Shown here in pieces: positions 48,901 to 54,804 of a stretch of DNA of 64,000 bases; position 1 is the first letter of the stretch; each line of letters begins with the position of its first letter. The stretch spans positions 28,543,001-28,607,000 of the forward strand of contig CP142457.1 of the NCBI GenBank assembly GCA_038049695.1, given 5' to 3'. The translations under genes were made by a program, and so were the position numbers. The notes below the pieces were generated by a model. That model saw only the letters and a program-made list of their open reading frames with translations, searched no databases and was not told the DNA's origin. Origin of the DNA: Cinnamomum chago (lineage: Eukaryota > Streptophyta > Magnoliopsida > Laurales > Lauraceae).

Positions 48901-51900
48901 CAGGTTTGGTTCTGCTGTAGAGCACTAAGTTCTTCTTCCATAGCCTGTCTCCAGCACTCCTGTTTTGCTGCTTGTGAATAAGAAGTAGGAATGGATACAG
49001 ATGATAAAGTAGCAAAATATGAAGAATGAGAGAAGCCGTATCGATCCGGTGGACGAGATATACGAGCAGAACGACGAATAGCAAGTTGAGGTGAAGTTGA
49101 TGCTGGAGCAGGATTCGGGACCGGTTCTTGCAAAAGGGGCAAAGTAGTGGGATCTGGTCCTTGTCGACGAGTATACACCTTGTCCGGATGAAATCGCAAA
49201 GGCGAAGGAAGACATTCATCATCAAAGGATGGTACTTTAGAAAAAGAGATTTCTGGAGATGAATCAGGATAAGACTGAAAAAAGTACTGATGTTAAAAAA
49301 AAACAACATTTCTAGAAATGCGAATACGCTTGGAGGTGGGGTCATAACAAACAAAACCTTTTTGGTGGGAAGCATAACCAAGGAAGACACATTTTACAGA
49401 TTGAGCGGATAACTTGGAACGTTCATGTGTGGGAAGACGAAGAAAAAAAATACAACCAAAAGTGTGGAAATTTGTGTATTGTGGTTCCGTTTTGAAAAGA
49501 CGAAAATGTGGTGATGTGTTTTGAAGTTTTGGAGAAGGAAGGCGGTTGATGATGTGAGTAGCAGTGGTTAAAGCTTCTGGCCAAAATCTAGGTGGAATGG
49601 AAGATTCTAATAATAAACATCTAACCATGTCTAGAAGATGACGATTTTTTCGTTCTGCAACACCATTCTGTTGGGGAGTATAGGGACAAGTCCGTTGGGA
49701 TATAATCCCTTTGTCTTGTAAAAATTCCTGAAATTGTTTGGACACATATTCCCCTCCTGAGTCGGTCCGAAGAGCCTTAATACATGTTGAAAATTGATTT
49801 TGAACATAATTCAAGAATTTTTTAAACACATCAAAGACTTCAGATTTGGCATGTAGAAAATAAATCCATGTAAAACGGCTATAATCATCAATAAAAGTTA
49901 CGAAATACTTATACTGTGAATGAGAAATAATTGGTGCAACACCCCAAACATCACTATGTATTAAATCAAAACTTTTGGTAGCAGAAGAAACATGTAATGG
50001 AAAAGGCAAAGTTTTACTTTTTCCCAGCTTACAAGTGGTGCAATCAAGAGTAACATCTGATGATAAAAACTTCATTTTATTGATATGACCAGAATTTAAC
50101 AAAGATAACAAAATGGTTGAATTGGGATGGCCTAATCTATTGTGCCACAACTACACATTATTCCTAGAGACAACTGATAAAGCGAACACAGACATATCTG
50201 GATTTGGTGTTACTATGTGAAGAGGAAACAACCGCCCACACTTAGGCCCCTTCACTATCACCTTCCCTGTCTCCTGATCCTGCACCACACAACCAGAGGA
50301 GGAAAAGGAAACATGACAGTTATTATCAACCAATTGACCAACAGAGATTAAATTGGTAGAAAGATTTTGGGAACAAAAAACATCATGTAAAGGTAGAGAA
50401 TGAGAAATATCACCAACAGAGGTAATTGGTATTGTGGTACCATTAGCAGCATGGACCTGAATCTGTCCATCATATGGTTTAATTGTGGAGAAGTTTTTGG
50501 AGGATGATGTCATATGATTGGAGGCACTAGAATCAAAATACCAGTGAGAGGAAGATTGAATTTTACCAGATATACCAAGAGTGGAAAAAGCCTGGAGAAT
50601 CATCTGTTGGATCATTTCAGGGGAAACTGGAGCAGCAGAAGCAGGTGCCGAAGAAGATGTGGAAGATGAATCAATAGTGCCAGTAGCAGTAATCGCCTGG
50701 TAAACTTTCGGATTTCTGTTTTGAGGACGCTTGCGGCATTCATTGATGGAATGTCCAGATGCTTTGCAATAATTGCATATCCGCTGCTTGCACTGATTTG
50801 CAAAATGGCCGAAAGTTTGACACTTGAAACATTGCACTTTACTCATATCTCTGTTTGGTTGCTTCCCCTTGGAAGAATAAGTAACATTGACTGATGAGTG
50901 TGGTGATTGAAAGGCAGTGGGTACACTATAGGCAACATCAATAGTACCCGGACTAGCTTGGTGGAGCACACCAGATTGCGTCAATTGTCTCTGTTCCTCT
51001 CGCAGTAATTCATTGAGACAGTCATCCAGGGAAGGAGAAGGGACCCTACTCATGAGATTAGATCTGATCGATTCATACTGAGGCCTTAATTTCATAAGAA
51101 ATTGATCCCGATGACTAGTTGCTAGTATTACTTGCAATTCGGGAAGAGCTTGTGCAGAAACACTGGCATATTTGATTTCATTTAACTCTGTCCACAAATT
51201 CTGAAAACCAGAATAATATTCTTGAATGGAAGAAGTCCCTTGCATATAATTTGCTATTTCAAATTCCAACTGATACTGTCTGGCAGAATTTCCTTGATGA
51301 TACACCTTTTGAAGATAGGTCCACATATCTTTGGCAGTTTTGTATGGTTTTAAATTCATGAAAAATTGTGGTTCCATGGACCCAAGAATCCAAGATTTGA
51401 TCTTAGCATCTTTTGTGTTCCATGACACAATTTTCTTCTCATCTTCTGTTGGTTGTGGATCAGTTCCAGAGATATGGCCCCATAATTCCTTACCCTCTAG
51501 GTAAAGTTCCAATTGAAAGGACCAAGATGGGTAATTTTTGCCATTAAACTTGATTAAGTTGATTTCAGATTTCTCCATATGTAACAACCAGCAGCAAAAG
51601 ATCAAGCCAAGATCTGAGATTTTAAGAGATCTGGATGACCACGTGGGACCCACAGAGATTGACAACCAGTCACAATAATGGCAGAAAAAAAAGAAACACA
51701 GCCAGCCAAACAGTCTGCCAACAGTCAAACAGCGGCACAACAGTCCAACAGCAGCACAGCCAGCCAAACAGTCAAACAGCCAACCAGCGACAGAAAAAAG
51801 AACTCCACACGTCCATAGTCGTTAGTGGAAAAAACTCCACGTGGGCCCCAGATGATGATCAGGGATCTGATCAGATAGGGAGGATAAAAGGACAACCAAA

Positions 51901-53635
51901 ATTCGCCACTAGTGGAAGAAGACCCACTCCAATTGGATCAAAATCCACAATATTGGACGGCCGTGATGAAATCTTCTTGATAAAACATAAATATCACAAA
52001 AAATTATAGATGGCCTACCTCTGATGTGCCATAAATCTTGAAAAAATGATCATAAAACAGAAGAGGACCAGACGACCAAGATGGGTGATTCCGCTGATAT
52101 GGTGATTATGATCACAGGTGGGCCATGTCTGAGTCTGAGTTGATCAGGGCCACGTCTGGATGATCAGAGTGAAATAAGAAGCTCTGAAAGGCTTCCAGAT
52201 CCTGGAAGATGACCACCAGCAGCTGCTGATGATGATCACTTGTGGGCCACTCCTGATCTGATATGATCAGGGATGATCAAAGAAGATCAATGGCTTCCAA
52301 CGCTTGGAAGATGACTAGGAGATGATCACAGATGATTAACTTTGCTCTGATACCATGACAGTATGAGAGATGGAAAACAGAATATGAATGTGATGAAATG
52401 TCGTGTCCTTTGAGGATCGACTAAGCTTCATATAAATAGGGGCTGAAGGCCCTAATTACAATCAATTTACATAATCATATCAAATCTAGATCCTAACAAT
52501 TAGCTGCTCTAATTACAATCATATCAAATCTAGATCCTAACAATTAGCTGCCAAACTTAGTATGTACACGAGGCTTTGACTAATGATACATATAAAGAAT
52601 GGGCCTAAATGGGCCTGCGAGTTTGGGCTTGGAACACCCTCATTAACACAAGATACCCTGCATACCCTGCAGACAGCTTGTATGTCATGGATGAGGAGCC
52701 CTTTTGAGTTTTGGACCGTATATCTTCTACACGGGAGAAAATGCCGGGCAGATAATATAGTTTGAAGAGCTTTTTTTTTTTTTGCTAGAATGTCTTATTT
52801 GTGGTAACTCTAAAGCCTAGACCTCCGCAGAGAATATTTGAGAACCTGTTTCTGTGAGGGCCTTTTTGCTGAATGCTTTTAAGTGGGAGTTACCGCAAGT
52901 ATTTAAACAAAGGGTATCTCAACCTTATGGAAGTGGTCTCCACATCAGACCACGTTGTATGTAGTTTTGGTACAATGACAAAATGGGAACCTTGACAAAT
53001 ACAAAAGGAAGCCAAATGTGAAGTTGTCTCTTCTCTTTGCGGAAGTGACTCAATTTATAATAGTTCTTGTTAAAGGCTAAATTAGCGTCCGTAATTACCT
53101 AATTACATTCTGATCACATCCTGGAAGATAATTTACATATATGATAGTCCTCTTGATTGTGTATATGTCTACTTCTGACGTATTGTAGTCTGCAGGACAA
53201 TATTTCTTCTACATTTTTTTTTATTGGTAACAAACATGAAATGAACCCACAAACTCAAGGTTGCATACAGACTTTCTAGTTGCTACCCACAGGATGAACA
53301 TGTTCAGTGTTAGTCCTTCCATTATTGACATCAGTAGCGTCCGTCACATTAATGATCTGGAAAGAACCCTTGGCTCTACATGTACAAATGGGTGCCTCAG
53401 CTACCTGTACATTTCTCTTGCTGAGGTTAATGATCTGCACTTCCTTTAGAATGAGTCTTCTGAAGACTCATGTATGTTTTCCTTGTTGATCGATAACTAT
53501 TTTCGTTGTTCATTAGAAAATTTAGTTTTTTTTTTCCAATCTTAATGATAATCATCTTCTCAGTTCTCTTTGTTTTATGTTCTGAAGCAGGTGGTCCTGA
53601 TATCTGGTGAGACTGGTTGTGGGAAGACCACTCAG
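12855..53635 (+). CDS. DExH6: DExH6/NIH-type R3H-domain DEAH RNA helicase, 5' five exons (partial)
   Basis: The joined exons (12855-12996, 20586-20676, 30690-31008, 31328-31402, 53591-53635) give 224 codons with no stop and consistent phases at every GT/AG junction. The product is the N-terminus of a nuclear DEAH-type ATP-dependent RNA helicase of the plant NIH/DExH6 family. It has a Lys/Arg-rich start (nuclear-signal-like), an R3H single-strand nucleic-acid-binding domain (about residues 27-90, with the R60-x3-H64 signature in [14 protein letters not shown]), a linker, then motif I / Walker [12 protein letters not shown], at residues 214-224. The rest of the helicase core (DEAH box, motifs III-VI, HA2/OB regions) must lie beyond the window; I found no next exon to 64000. 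Introns are about 7589, 10013, 319, 22188 and at least 10365 bases, loaded with transposons. Choice between the NIH and DExH6 paralogues is not certain. Confidence 0.88.
12997..14022. other. Start of helicase intron 1
   Basis: A T-rich intron opening with a run of 17 T near 13027. From about 13600 (TGGCGGAGCCAGGATTCT) to 14000 the base composition turns A/T-rich and repeat-like, but I cannot name the element. No coding signal. Confidence 0.4.
14031..14172. mobile_element. 142-bp MITE with CTATGATGC ends and 8-bp TSD
   Basis: The left end CTATGATGCCCAGATACGG and right end reading (reverse complement) CTATGATGCACGGATAC form terminal inverted repeats. The flanking 8-mer AAGGTTGG is identical on both sides (14023-14030 and 14173-14180). 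The interior repeats GATACGG/GATACGA words. An 8-bp target duplication suggests a hAT-type MITE. A longer relative ends at 17318 with the same CATCATAG terminus. Confidence 0.8.
14200..14760 (-). mobile_element. 3' LTR region of a minus-strand chromovirus
   Basis: On the minus strand, a purine tract (CCAGAGAGAGT) abuts TGATGCCATATGG at 14759, the LTR start. A TATA-like CCTATATAAGG follows near 14555. A closely similar segment occurs at 33430-33758. The LTR's far end is not defined; a second TATA-like word near 14225 may be another LTR or element. Confidence 0.5.
14650..15080 (-). pseudogene. Chromodomain end of Ty3/gypsy integrase (fragment)
   Basis: The minus strand encodes [20 protein letters not shown] followed by [13 protein letters not shown], matching the C-terminal chromodomain of plant chromovirus integrases, which directs insertion to marked chromatin. 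The polyprotein ends shortly before the purine tract and LTR. Upstream pol is missing; the gag of probably the same copy lies at 18394-19303. A sister copy of this block is at 33640-34085. Confidence 0.7.
15090..16450. other. Intron 1 sequence without a recognised element
   Basis: No confident gene or transposon. A minus-strand frame at 15631-15380 ([38 protein letters not shown]) is not low complexity but I do not recognise it; it could be a decayed exon or transposon piece. Confidence 0.3.
16480..17318. mobile_element. Longer relative of the CTATGATGC MITE, GGATACGG-repeat ends
   Basis: The left part (16490-16580) repeats GATACGG/GGTACGG words and has a 17-base G-run at 16582-16598. The right end (17262-17318) carries CCGTATCCGTACCCGTGTCC and finishes CATCATAG, the same terminus as the 142-bp element. 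The left terminus is not clear. A long T-run (16847-16874) and GGA repeats lie inside; the short frames here are low-complexity. Confidence 0.55.
17319..18393. other. Intron 1 sequence between MITE and gag remnant
   Basis: 17600-17740 is GA-rich (GGAGAGAGA words). 17750-18390 is AT-rich. No gene supported. It may hold decayed pol of the flanking chromovirus, but I see no motif. Confidence 0.35.
18394..19303 (-). pseudogene. Ty3/gypsy gag fragment, minus strand
   Basis: Starts (minus) at [20 protein letters not shown] and, after a frame break near 18940, continues with [40 protein letters not shown] and RYQERLLPN, the conserved core of the plant Retrotrans_gag capsid region. Gag here, with a chromodomain 3.3 kb downstream on the same strand, outlines one chromovirus whose pol is largely deleted. 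The same gag start is seen at 33415-33355. Confidence 0.75.
19304..20585. other. Rest of intron 1
   Basis: A T-run and (TTTA)n at 19311-19348, then ordinary AT-rich intron sequence. 19720-19860 has a short diverged repeat (AGAAGG(T/C)T..GGCATCTTGGATGCATGGAA and CAGCTTGGATGCATAGAA). 20098-20117 is C-rich. The acceptor tract ends at 20585. Confidence 0.4.
20586..20676 (+). CDS. DExH6: Helicase exon 2 (R3H core)
   Basis: Acceptor ATGCAG at 20585, donor CTCCGG|GTGAGT. Ninety-one bases complete the split valine codon and encode [20 protein letters not shown] then [10 protein letters not shown], the R3H core, with two bases carried into exon 3. No ATG-initiated frame reveals this exon; it was found by homology and splice-phase matching. 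Confidence 0.88.
22460..25083 (-). pseudogene. hAT-family transposase (BED finger, DUF659, hATC), broken
   Basis: Read from 25083 on the minus strand: [19 protein letters not shown], then a BED-type zinc finger ([20 protein letters not shown]). Next is a DUF659-like part (24663-24367: [20 protein letters not shown]). Then the catalytic-region strand [20 protein letters not shown] and [20 protein letters not shown] (24200-24050). The C-terminal dimerisation motif ([14 protein letters not shown]) lies near 23170-23100, followed by an acidic tail ending [13 protein letters not shown] near 22480. Stops and frame changes occur between these parts, and some gaps may be introns. No intact transposase can be made from this copy. 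It belongs to the large plant hAT family seen as BED zinc-finger proteins; it would cut and paste elements with matching termini. Confidence 0.75.
25084..27164. other. Unclassified repeat-like insert, LTR-like start
   Basis: Begins near 25108 with TGATCGTGCCCCAAGTGTAG and a GTGAAACCGGGTCGATCCAC word common to several plant LTR-type repeats, and may end near 27168 at GGACTTATCA. GA-rich tracts at 25840-26100 translate to nothing meaningful. No coding domain seen. Confidence 0.35.
27265..28015. repeat. Tandem array, ATCATTGGTGGGCCCCACTGATG core, 130-185 bp spacing
   Basis: The core ATCATTG(G/C)TGGGCCCCAC occurs at about 27280, 27412, 27575, 27706 and 27890. Between copies GATGGCTTGATGATGC, a CAGAATTTCAGC-type phrase and ATCATATATA recur. 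The last two units are near-identical over about 185 bases (27700-27880 vs 27884-28065). Confidence 0.8.
28095..28190. repeat. ~30-bp repeat, TGGTCGCTGCTCCTCGC
   Basis: TGGTCGCTGCTCCTC, its variant TGGTTGTTGCTCCTCGC and GGAATGG/GAATGG spacers recur four times. The overlapping frame is a product of the repeat. Confidence 0.6.
29201..30689. other. End of intron 2 with an LTR/PBS-like remnant
   Basis: 29356-29366 has a TATA-like ACTATAAAAAG, and 29457-29468 reads GGTATCAGAGCA, matching the initiator-methionine tRNA primer site of many plant retrotransposons. A second, similar phrase (AGGTATTAGGGCAT) follows at 29556. From 29685 to 30360 several GTAGCGGCC/GGCCGCTAC-like words occur on both strands and may be ends of an unnamed MITE. 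No coding region. Confidence 0.45.
30690..31008 (+). CDS. DExH6: Helicase exon 3
   Basis: Acceptor GTATAG at 30689; donor AGAAAG|GTTCTC at 31009. Encodes the end of the R3H region ([17 protein letters not shown]), then [20 protein letters not shown] and a polar linker to NEAAHLRK. The phase is 2 in, 0 out. Confidence 0.88.
31328..31402 (+). CDS. DExH6: Helicase exon 4
   Basis: Acceptor ATGCAG, donor CACCAG|GTTCCT. Exactly 25 codons, [20 protein letters not shown] then INSHQ, the conserved lead-in to motif I in DEAH helicases (LPI..FKDAI). Phase 0 at both ends. The intron before it, 31009-31327, is the only normal-sized one. Confidence 0.88.
31403..31954. other. Start of 22-kb intron 4
   Basis: Ordinary T-rich intron with T-runs at 31430-31447 and a 24-base A-run near 31685. 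No gene supported. Confidence 0.4.
31955..32297 (+). mobile_element. 5' LTR of a gypsy-type element
   Basis: Runs from TGTTGCAAGAGGGCCTGTGG to GTTGCATCA (343 bp), with TATTTATAGGAGG as TATA-like box near 32131. The primer site TGGTATTAGAGCC follows at 32300-32312. It shares phrases (CATGTGTGGGACCCAAG, ACATTGTAGAGA) with the solo LTR at 57515-57870, so both belong to one family. Confidence 0.65.
32300..32312 (+). other. Primer binding site (tRNA-iMet-like)
   Basis: TGGTATTAGAGCC lies two bases after the LTR end and differs by one base from the usual TGGTATCAGAGCC complementary to initiator Met tRNA. It fixes the + orientation. Confidence 0.7.
32313..33354. other. Retrotransposon leader-like, C-rich sequence
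   Basis: Follows the primer site; 32380-32900 is C-rich with many CCATC/CCACC words and no supportable frame. From 33000 it carries short A-runs. Probably the untranslated leader of the + strand gypsy element plus unclassified insert. Confidence 0.35.
33355..34085 (-). mobile_element. Minus-strand chromovirus junction: chromodomain, LTR, gag start
   Basis: In minus-strand order: a decayed chromodomain region (34085 to about 33775) aligned to 15080-14770; a purine tract and LTR start TGATGCTGTGCGG at 33758; a TATA-like CTATATATAG near 33478; then a gag start ([12 protein letters not shown]) at 33415-33355 matching 19303-19260. A pol end joined through one LTR to a gag start is the order expected where two copies share an LTR or have recombined. 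The LTR is shortened. Confidence 0.6.
34300..35470 (+). pseudogene. Ty3/gypsy gag and protease remnant, + strand
   Basis: 34530-34811 encodes [20 protein letters not shown], then [20 protein letters not shown] and [15 protein letters not shown], the plant gypsy capsid core. A zinc knuckle near 35125-35168 (FHCKQ, stop, [10 protein letters not shown]) has an in-frame stop. Then 35199-35468 ([15 protein letters not shown]) resembles the lead-in to the aspartic protease, whose catalytic Asp-Ser-Gly is not recognisable. It is probably the coding part of the element started by the LTR at 31955; a minus-strand fragment has landed between them. Confidence 0.65.
35711..36440. mobile_element. Uninterrupted copy of the outer DNA element (empty site)
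   Basis: It aligns with 20903-21534 joined to 29037-29200: GTTCTGAAAATCGAAATCAT at the start, GATTATTAATATTAACT in the middle, and GAATCGTAAGATTTCATT near the end. Where the other copy has ATTGGTGC-hAT-ATTGGTGC, this one runs straight through (ACTTGCCTATGGCTATTCTC). It is non-coding, about 730 bp. The right terminus is unclear because another repeat begins near 36430. Confidence 0.75.
36650..37115. repeat. ~200-bp tandem repeat, GAGGGTGGGC(C/G)AAGAACTT unit
   Basis: AGGGTGGGC occurs at about 36664, 36885 and 37072, each followed by GTAACAGTGCT or GTGACAGTGCT. CCATTTAATTTTGCATAGAATAGTACT and TACTCAAATTAAATGGCCCACT phrases repeat in the first two units. About 2.5 units remain; they probably lie inside an unnamed MITE-like block starting near 36430. 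Confidence 0.7.
37116..37762. other. AT-rich intron sequence before LINE
   Basis: No gene or repeat recognised beyond short A/T runs. Confidence 0.35.
37783..40873 (-). mobile_element. Nearly full-length RTE-clade LINE with 20-bp TSD
   Basis: A 3.09-kb minus-strand element flanked by ACGAAAT(T/C)AGATTCTATTAA at 37763-37782 and 40874-40893 (19 of 20 identical). It carries a single open frame, endonuclease then reverse transcriptase, as in plant RTE LINEs. The 3' end on the minus strand contains GCCGACCCCACCTAGTGGGA. The 5' leader is short, about 110 bases before the first ATG at 40760. The size agrees with a complete RTE element, so it inserted whole and later decayed. Confidence 0.85.
38028..40760 (-). 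pseudogene. RTE LINE endonuclease-reverse transcriptase polyprotein, frameshifted
   Basis: From 40760: an AP-type endonuclease (40760-39579) with [25 protein letters not shown] and, near its end, [11 protein letters not shown] supplying the usual Asn, Glu, Asp/Asn and His positions. Then, after a frame change near 39579-39250, a reverse transcriptase (39250-38489) with [39 protein letters not shown] and the catalytic [10 protein letters not shown] further shift leads to the C-terminal part (38366-38028: [39 protein letters not shown]). At least two frameshifts prevent one intact protein. The enzyme would nick DNA and copy its own RNA into the nick. Confidence 0.85.
42800..43080. repeat. ~175-bp diverged duplication rich in GGGTCC/GGGCCC
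   Basis: GTCGCCCAGGGGTC(C/T)ACTA followed by AGATCCCTGGGT occurs at 42841 and 43019, each followed by TGATG and GTGGGCCCC phrases. Confidence 0.65.
43661..43685. repeat. C-run
   Basis: Two long C-runs separated by one T (15 then 9 C). The overlapping Gly- or Pro-rich frames are not genes. Confidence 0.9.
43850..44655. other. Intron 4 sequence before gypsy pol remnant
   Basis: No recognised gene; a (GAA)n run at 44551-44570. Possibly decayed pol of the following element. Confidence 0.3.
44660..46240 (+). pseudogene. Chromovirus RNase H end, integrase and chromodomain, broken
   Basis: 44668-45180 encodes the RNase H end ([14 protein letters not shown]) and integrase start with the His-His zinc-binding part ([28 protein letters not shown]). 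After stops and a shift near 45060-45230 the catalytic core follows: [78 protein letters not shown]. The chromodomain near 46090-46180 ([17 protein letters not shown]) has stops just before it and a shift after. Asp and Glu of the DDE set are visible in part. Reverse transcriptase, protease and gag are not adjacent. Confidence 0.8.
46244..46607 (+). mobile_element. 3' LTR of the chromovirus remnant
   Basis: GGGGAGAGT (purine tract) abuts TGATGCAGGCCGATCG at 46244. A TATA-like CTATATATATAG lies near 46456 and the probable end is GATCTTCATCA at 46607 (364 bp). Only loosely like the LTR at 31955, so the two need not be a pair. Confidence 0.6.
46666..46965. mobile_element. 300-bp MITE with ~38-bp inverted repeats
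   Basis: The left end GTTTGGATGGATGGTGAATT continuing GAAGTAAAGTGAGGTGAA is matched by the reverse complement of 46926-46965 with few mismatches. Target duplication not clear. Its terminus GTTTGGATG and the GTAAAG words are like the insertion at 11013-11936. Confidence 0.8.
46966..47151. other. Intron 4 sequence left of copia
   Basis: Ordinary sequence, continuing at 52654 right of the copia insertion. Nothing recognised. Confidence 0.35.
47157..47449 (-). repeat. Copia 3' LTR
   Basis: 293 bp; TATA-like CTATTTATATGAAGC on the minus strand near 47230. Differs from the other LTR at three positions (near 47162, 47242 and 47319). Confidence 0.95.
47450..47461 (-). other. Copia polypurine tract
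   Basis: Minus strand TTTGAGGGGGGG directly before the 3' LTR start TGTTAATG; it primes plus-strand DNA synthesis. It begins within a few bases of the polyprotein stop. Confidence 0.9.
47457..51578 (-). pseudogene. Copia gag-protease-integrase-RT-RNase H polyprotein, two stops
   Basis: One frame throughout, probable start [19 protein letters not shown] at 51578 (the frame is open further upstream, but the Leu/Cys/Phe-rich stretch before is not Gag-like). Order: Gag capsid; two zinc knuckles ([28 protein letters not shown]); protease with [12 protein letters not shown], where the usual D-S-G/A reads D-S-S; integrase zinc site (WHNRLGHP...CTTCKLGK) and DDE core ([24 protein letters not shown]). 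Reverse transcriptase follows with [12 protein letters not shown] and YVDDIIIT, then RNase H ([25 protein letters not shown]). A TAG at 50151-50153, just before the integrase, and a TAA at 49293-49295, between integrase and reverse transcriptase, interrupt it; no frameshift is seen. About 1374 codons if read through. Confidence 0.92.
51660..51800. repeat. CAGTC/CAGCC short repeats in copia leader
   Basis: AACAGTC, CAGCCAAACAGTC and CAACAGCAGCACAG words are clustered in the untranslated leader between the primer site and the Gag start. GATGATCA-rich repeats continue at 52090-52340. Confidence 0.6.
52344..52355 (-). other. Copia primer binding site
   Basis: Minus strand TGGTATCAGAGC immediately follows the 5' LTR end, an exact match to the standard initiator-Met tRNA primer site. 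Confidence 0.95.
52356..52648 (-). repeat. Copia 5' LTR
   Basis: 293 bp, TGTTAATGAGGG to CTGTCA on the minus strand, with TATA-like box CTATTTATATGAAG near 52430. The internal duplication AATTACAATCA..ATCAAATCTAGATCCTAACAA occurs twice in each LTR. Confidence 0.95.
52654..53590. other. End of intron 4
   Basis: No transposon recognised. The last hundred bases are T-rich with the acceptor GAAGCAG at 53590. Short frames near 53261-53489 have no family likeness. Confidence 0.4.
53591..53635 (+). CDS. DExH6: Helicase exon 5 (45-bp Walker A micro-exon)
   Basis: Acceptor GAAGCAG with an upstream T-rich tract, donor ACTCAG|GTTACC. Encodes [15 protein letters not shown], helicase motif I, binding the ATP phosphates through Gly-Lys-Thr. 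Phase 0 at both ends, so it joins exon 4 directly across a 22.2-kb intron; skipping it would keep frame but delete the ATP-binding loop. The following exon, expected to begin like VPQ, is not seen. Confidence 0.85.
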
Positions 53636-54520
53636 GTTACCAGTTCTTTGCTTTGTCTTAATTCTGGCACATATAGCATATTCTGTATGAGAACTACTGT
53701 TATGTAACTTGAATCTCTTAAAAATTTCTTACATATGCCAATGAGTGAGCGTGGAGGCATTGTTTACAAAAAAAATATGACCGATGAAAAGTGGCTTGGG
53801 CAGAGCTGTGCTGAAGACTGTCACAACCACTATGGTTCTGGGCCTGTCCTGACCTGCTGGGAGTCTAGGACTCTGACCTTTGTTCAATCCTGCTTTCTAG
53901 AAAAGTGATAAACTTAGTAACTCTCTTTAGTTGTTTTTGGTGAATATGACTTTCTCATCCTGATTATATACTGGGCCTAAAAAATAAGGATTGCTCCAGT
54001 TACCGTTGTAAAAAACTGCACTTAAAAAACAGCCTGGTCGAGTCCAGTCGCACGCTTATGCTGGCTGATAATATACATTTTAACTACTTTGTTTTGTTTT
54101 ATGATTCATTATAATTGAGTATACTATAAAATAAGGCACATCTGGCTAATATTTAATTTTTCTGCAGATGTGCTGTACACAGGGTTTTAAAAACTGGACT
54201 TGGCCAGGGTCAGGTAGAGTCAGGTTGACTCGGCCAGGTTGGCTCAGTTTCACACACACACACACATATGTATATATGTATGTATCTATAAATTTTATTT
54301 AAGTGTACCCCTCCAAAATTGTAAAAACCATAGATTTACCAAATCTAGGGCCTTGAGACCTCTAAATCATGAGAACAATATAAATTATATAATTTTGGGA
54401 AGTGGGATGGGTTTTGTTGGAGTTGGGAAGTGGAAGGGGGAGTTTGAAATTGGAGAGACTAGAAAATTGGGGAACTGAAGGGGGTGTTTGGAGCAATAAT
54501 TAGTGAGGAAAAGAGGGAGG
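53636..54520. other. Start of intron 5
   Basis: Ordinary intron sequence. 54180-54245 has GACTCGGCCAGG/CAGGTTGACTCGG words of a possible MITE end, followed by a (CA)n run at 54250-54266 and TATGTATG repeats. No following helicase exon is seen. Confidence 0.4.
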
Positions 54521-54524
54521 GAGG

Positions 54525-54754
54525 TGTGTGTGGACTGGGGTCGAGATTTGAATATTAGCTTTTGGGAACAAACCCAGTTTTGAATGGGTGATGGAATTGA
54601 TGTGCCCCGCCATGGAGATACCATCCTCAGGACAAATCTCTCTGCGCCTGTGTGTGGACTGGGGTCGAGATTTGAATATTAGCTTTTGGGAACAAACCCA
54701 GTTTTGAATGGGTGATGGAATTGATGTGCCCCGCCATGGAGATACCATCCTCAG
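54525..54754. repeat. Perfect 106-bp tandem duplication, 124-bp period
   Basis: Copies at 54525-54630 and 54649-54754 appear identical, from TGTGTGTGGACTGGGGTCG to GATACCATCCTCAG, separated by an 18-base spacer. Identity suggests a recent duplication or gene conversion. Confidence 0.9.
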
Positions 54755-54804
54755 AACCTTTCCATGACATAATAATATTGATCTGAGGGATAGCCAAAGT
54801 GCCA

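Larger units (their letters stand above)
47157..52648 (-). mobile_element. Complete young Ty1/copia element with TSD CAAGA
   Basis: Two 293-bp LTRs (47157-47449 and 52356-52648; TGTTAATGAGGG...CTGTCA on the minus strand) differ at only three positions. The 5-bp CAAGA is directly outside both (47152-47156; 52649-52653). The tRNA-Met primer site, the polypurine tract and one long polyprotein frame are all in place. Length 5492 bp. It lies antisense to the helicase in intron 4. About 1% LTR divergence means a recent insertion. Two internal stop codons make this copy unable to produce its own full polyprotein, but it could still be moved by related elements. Confidence 0.95.
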
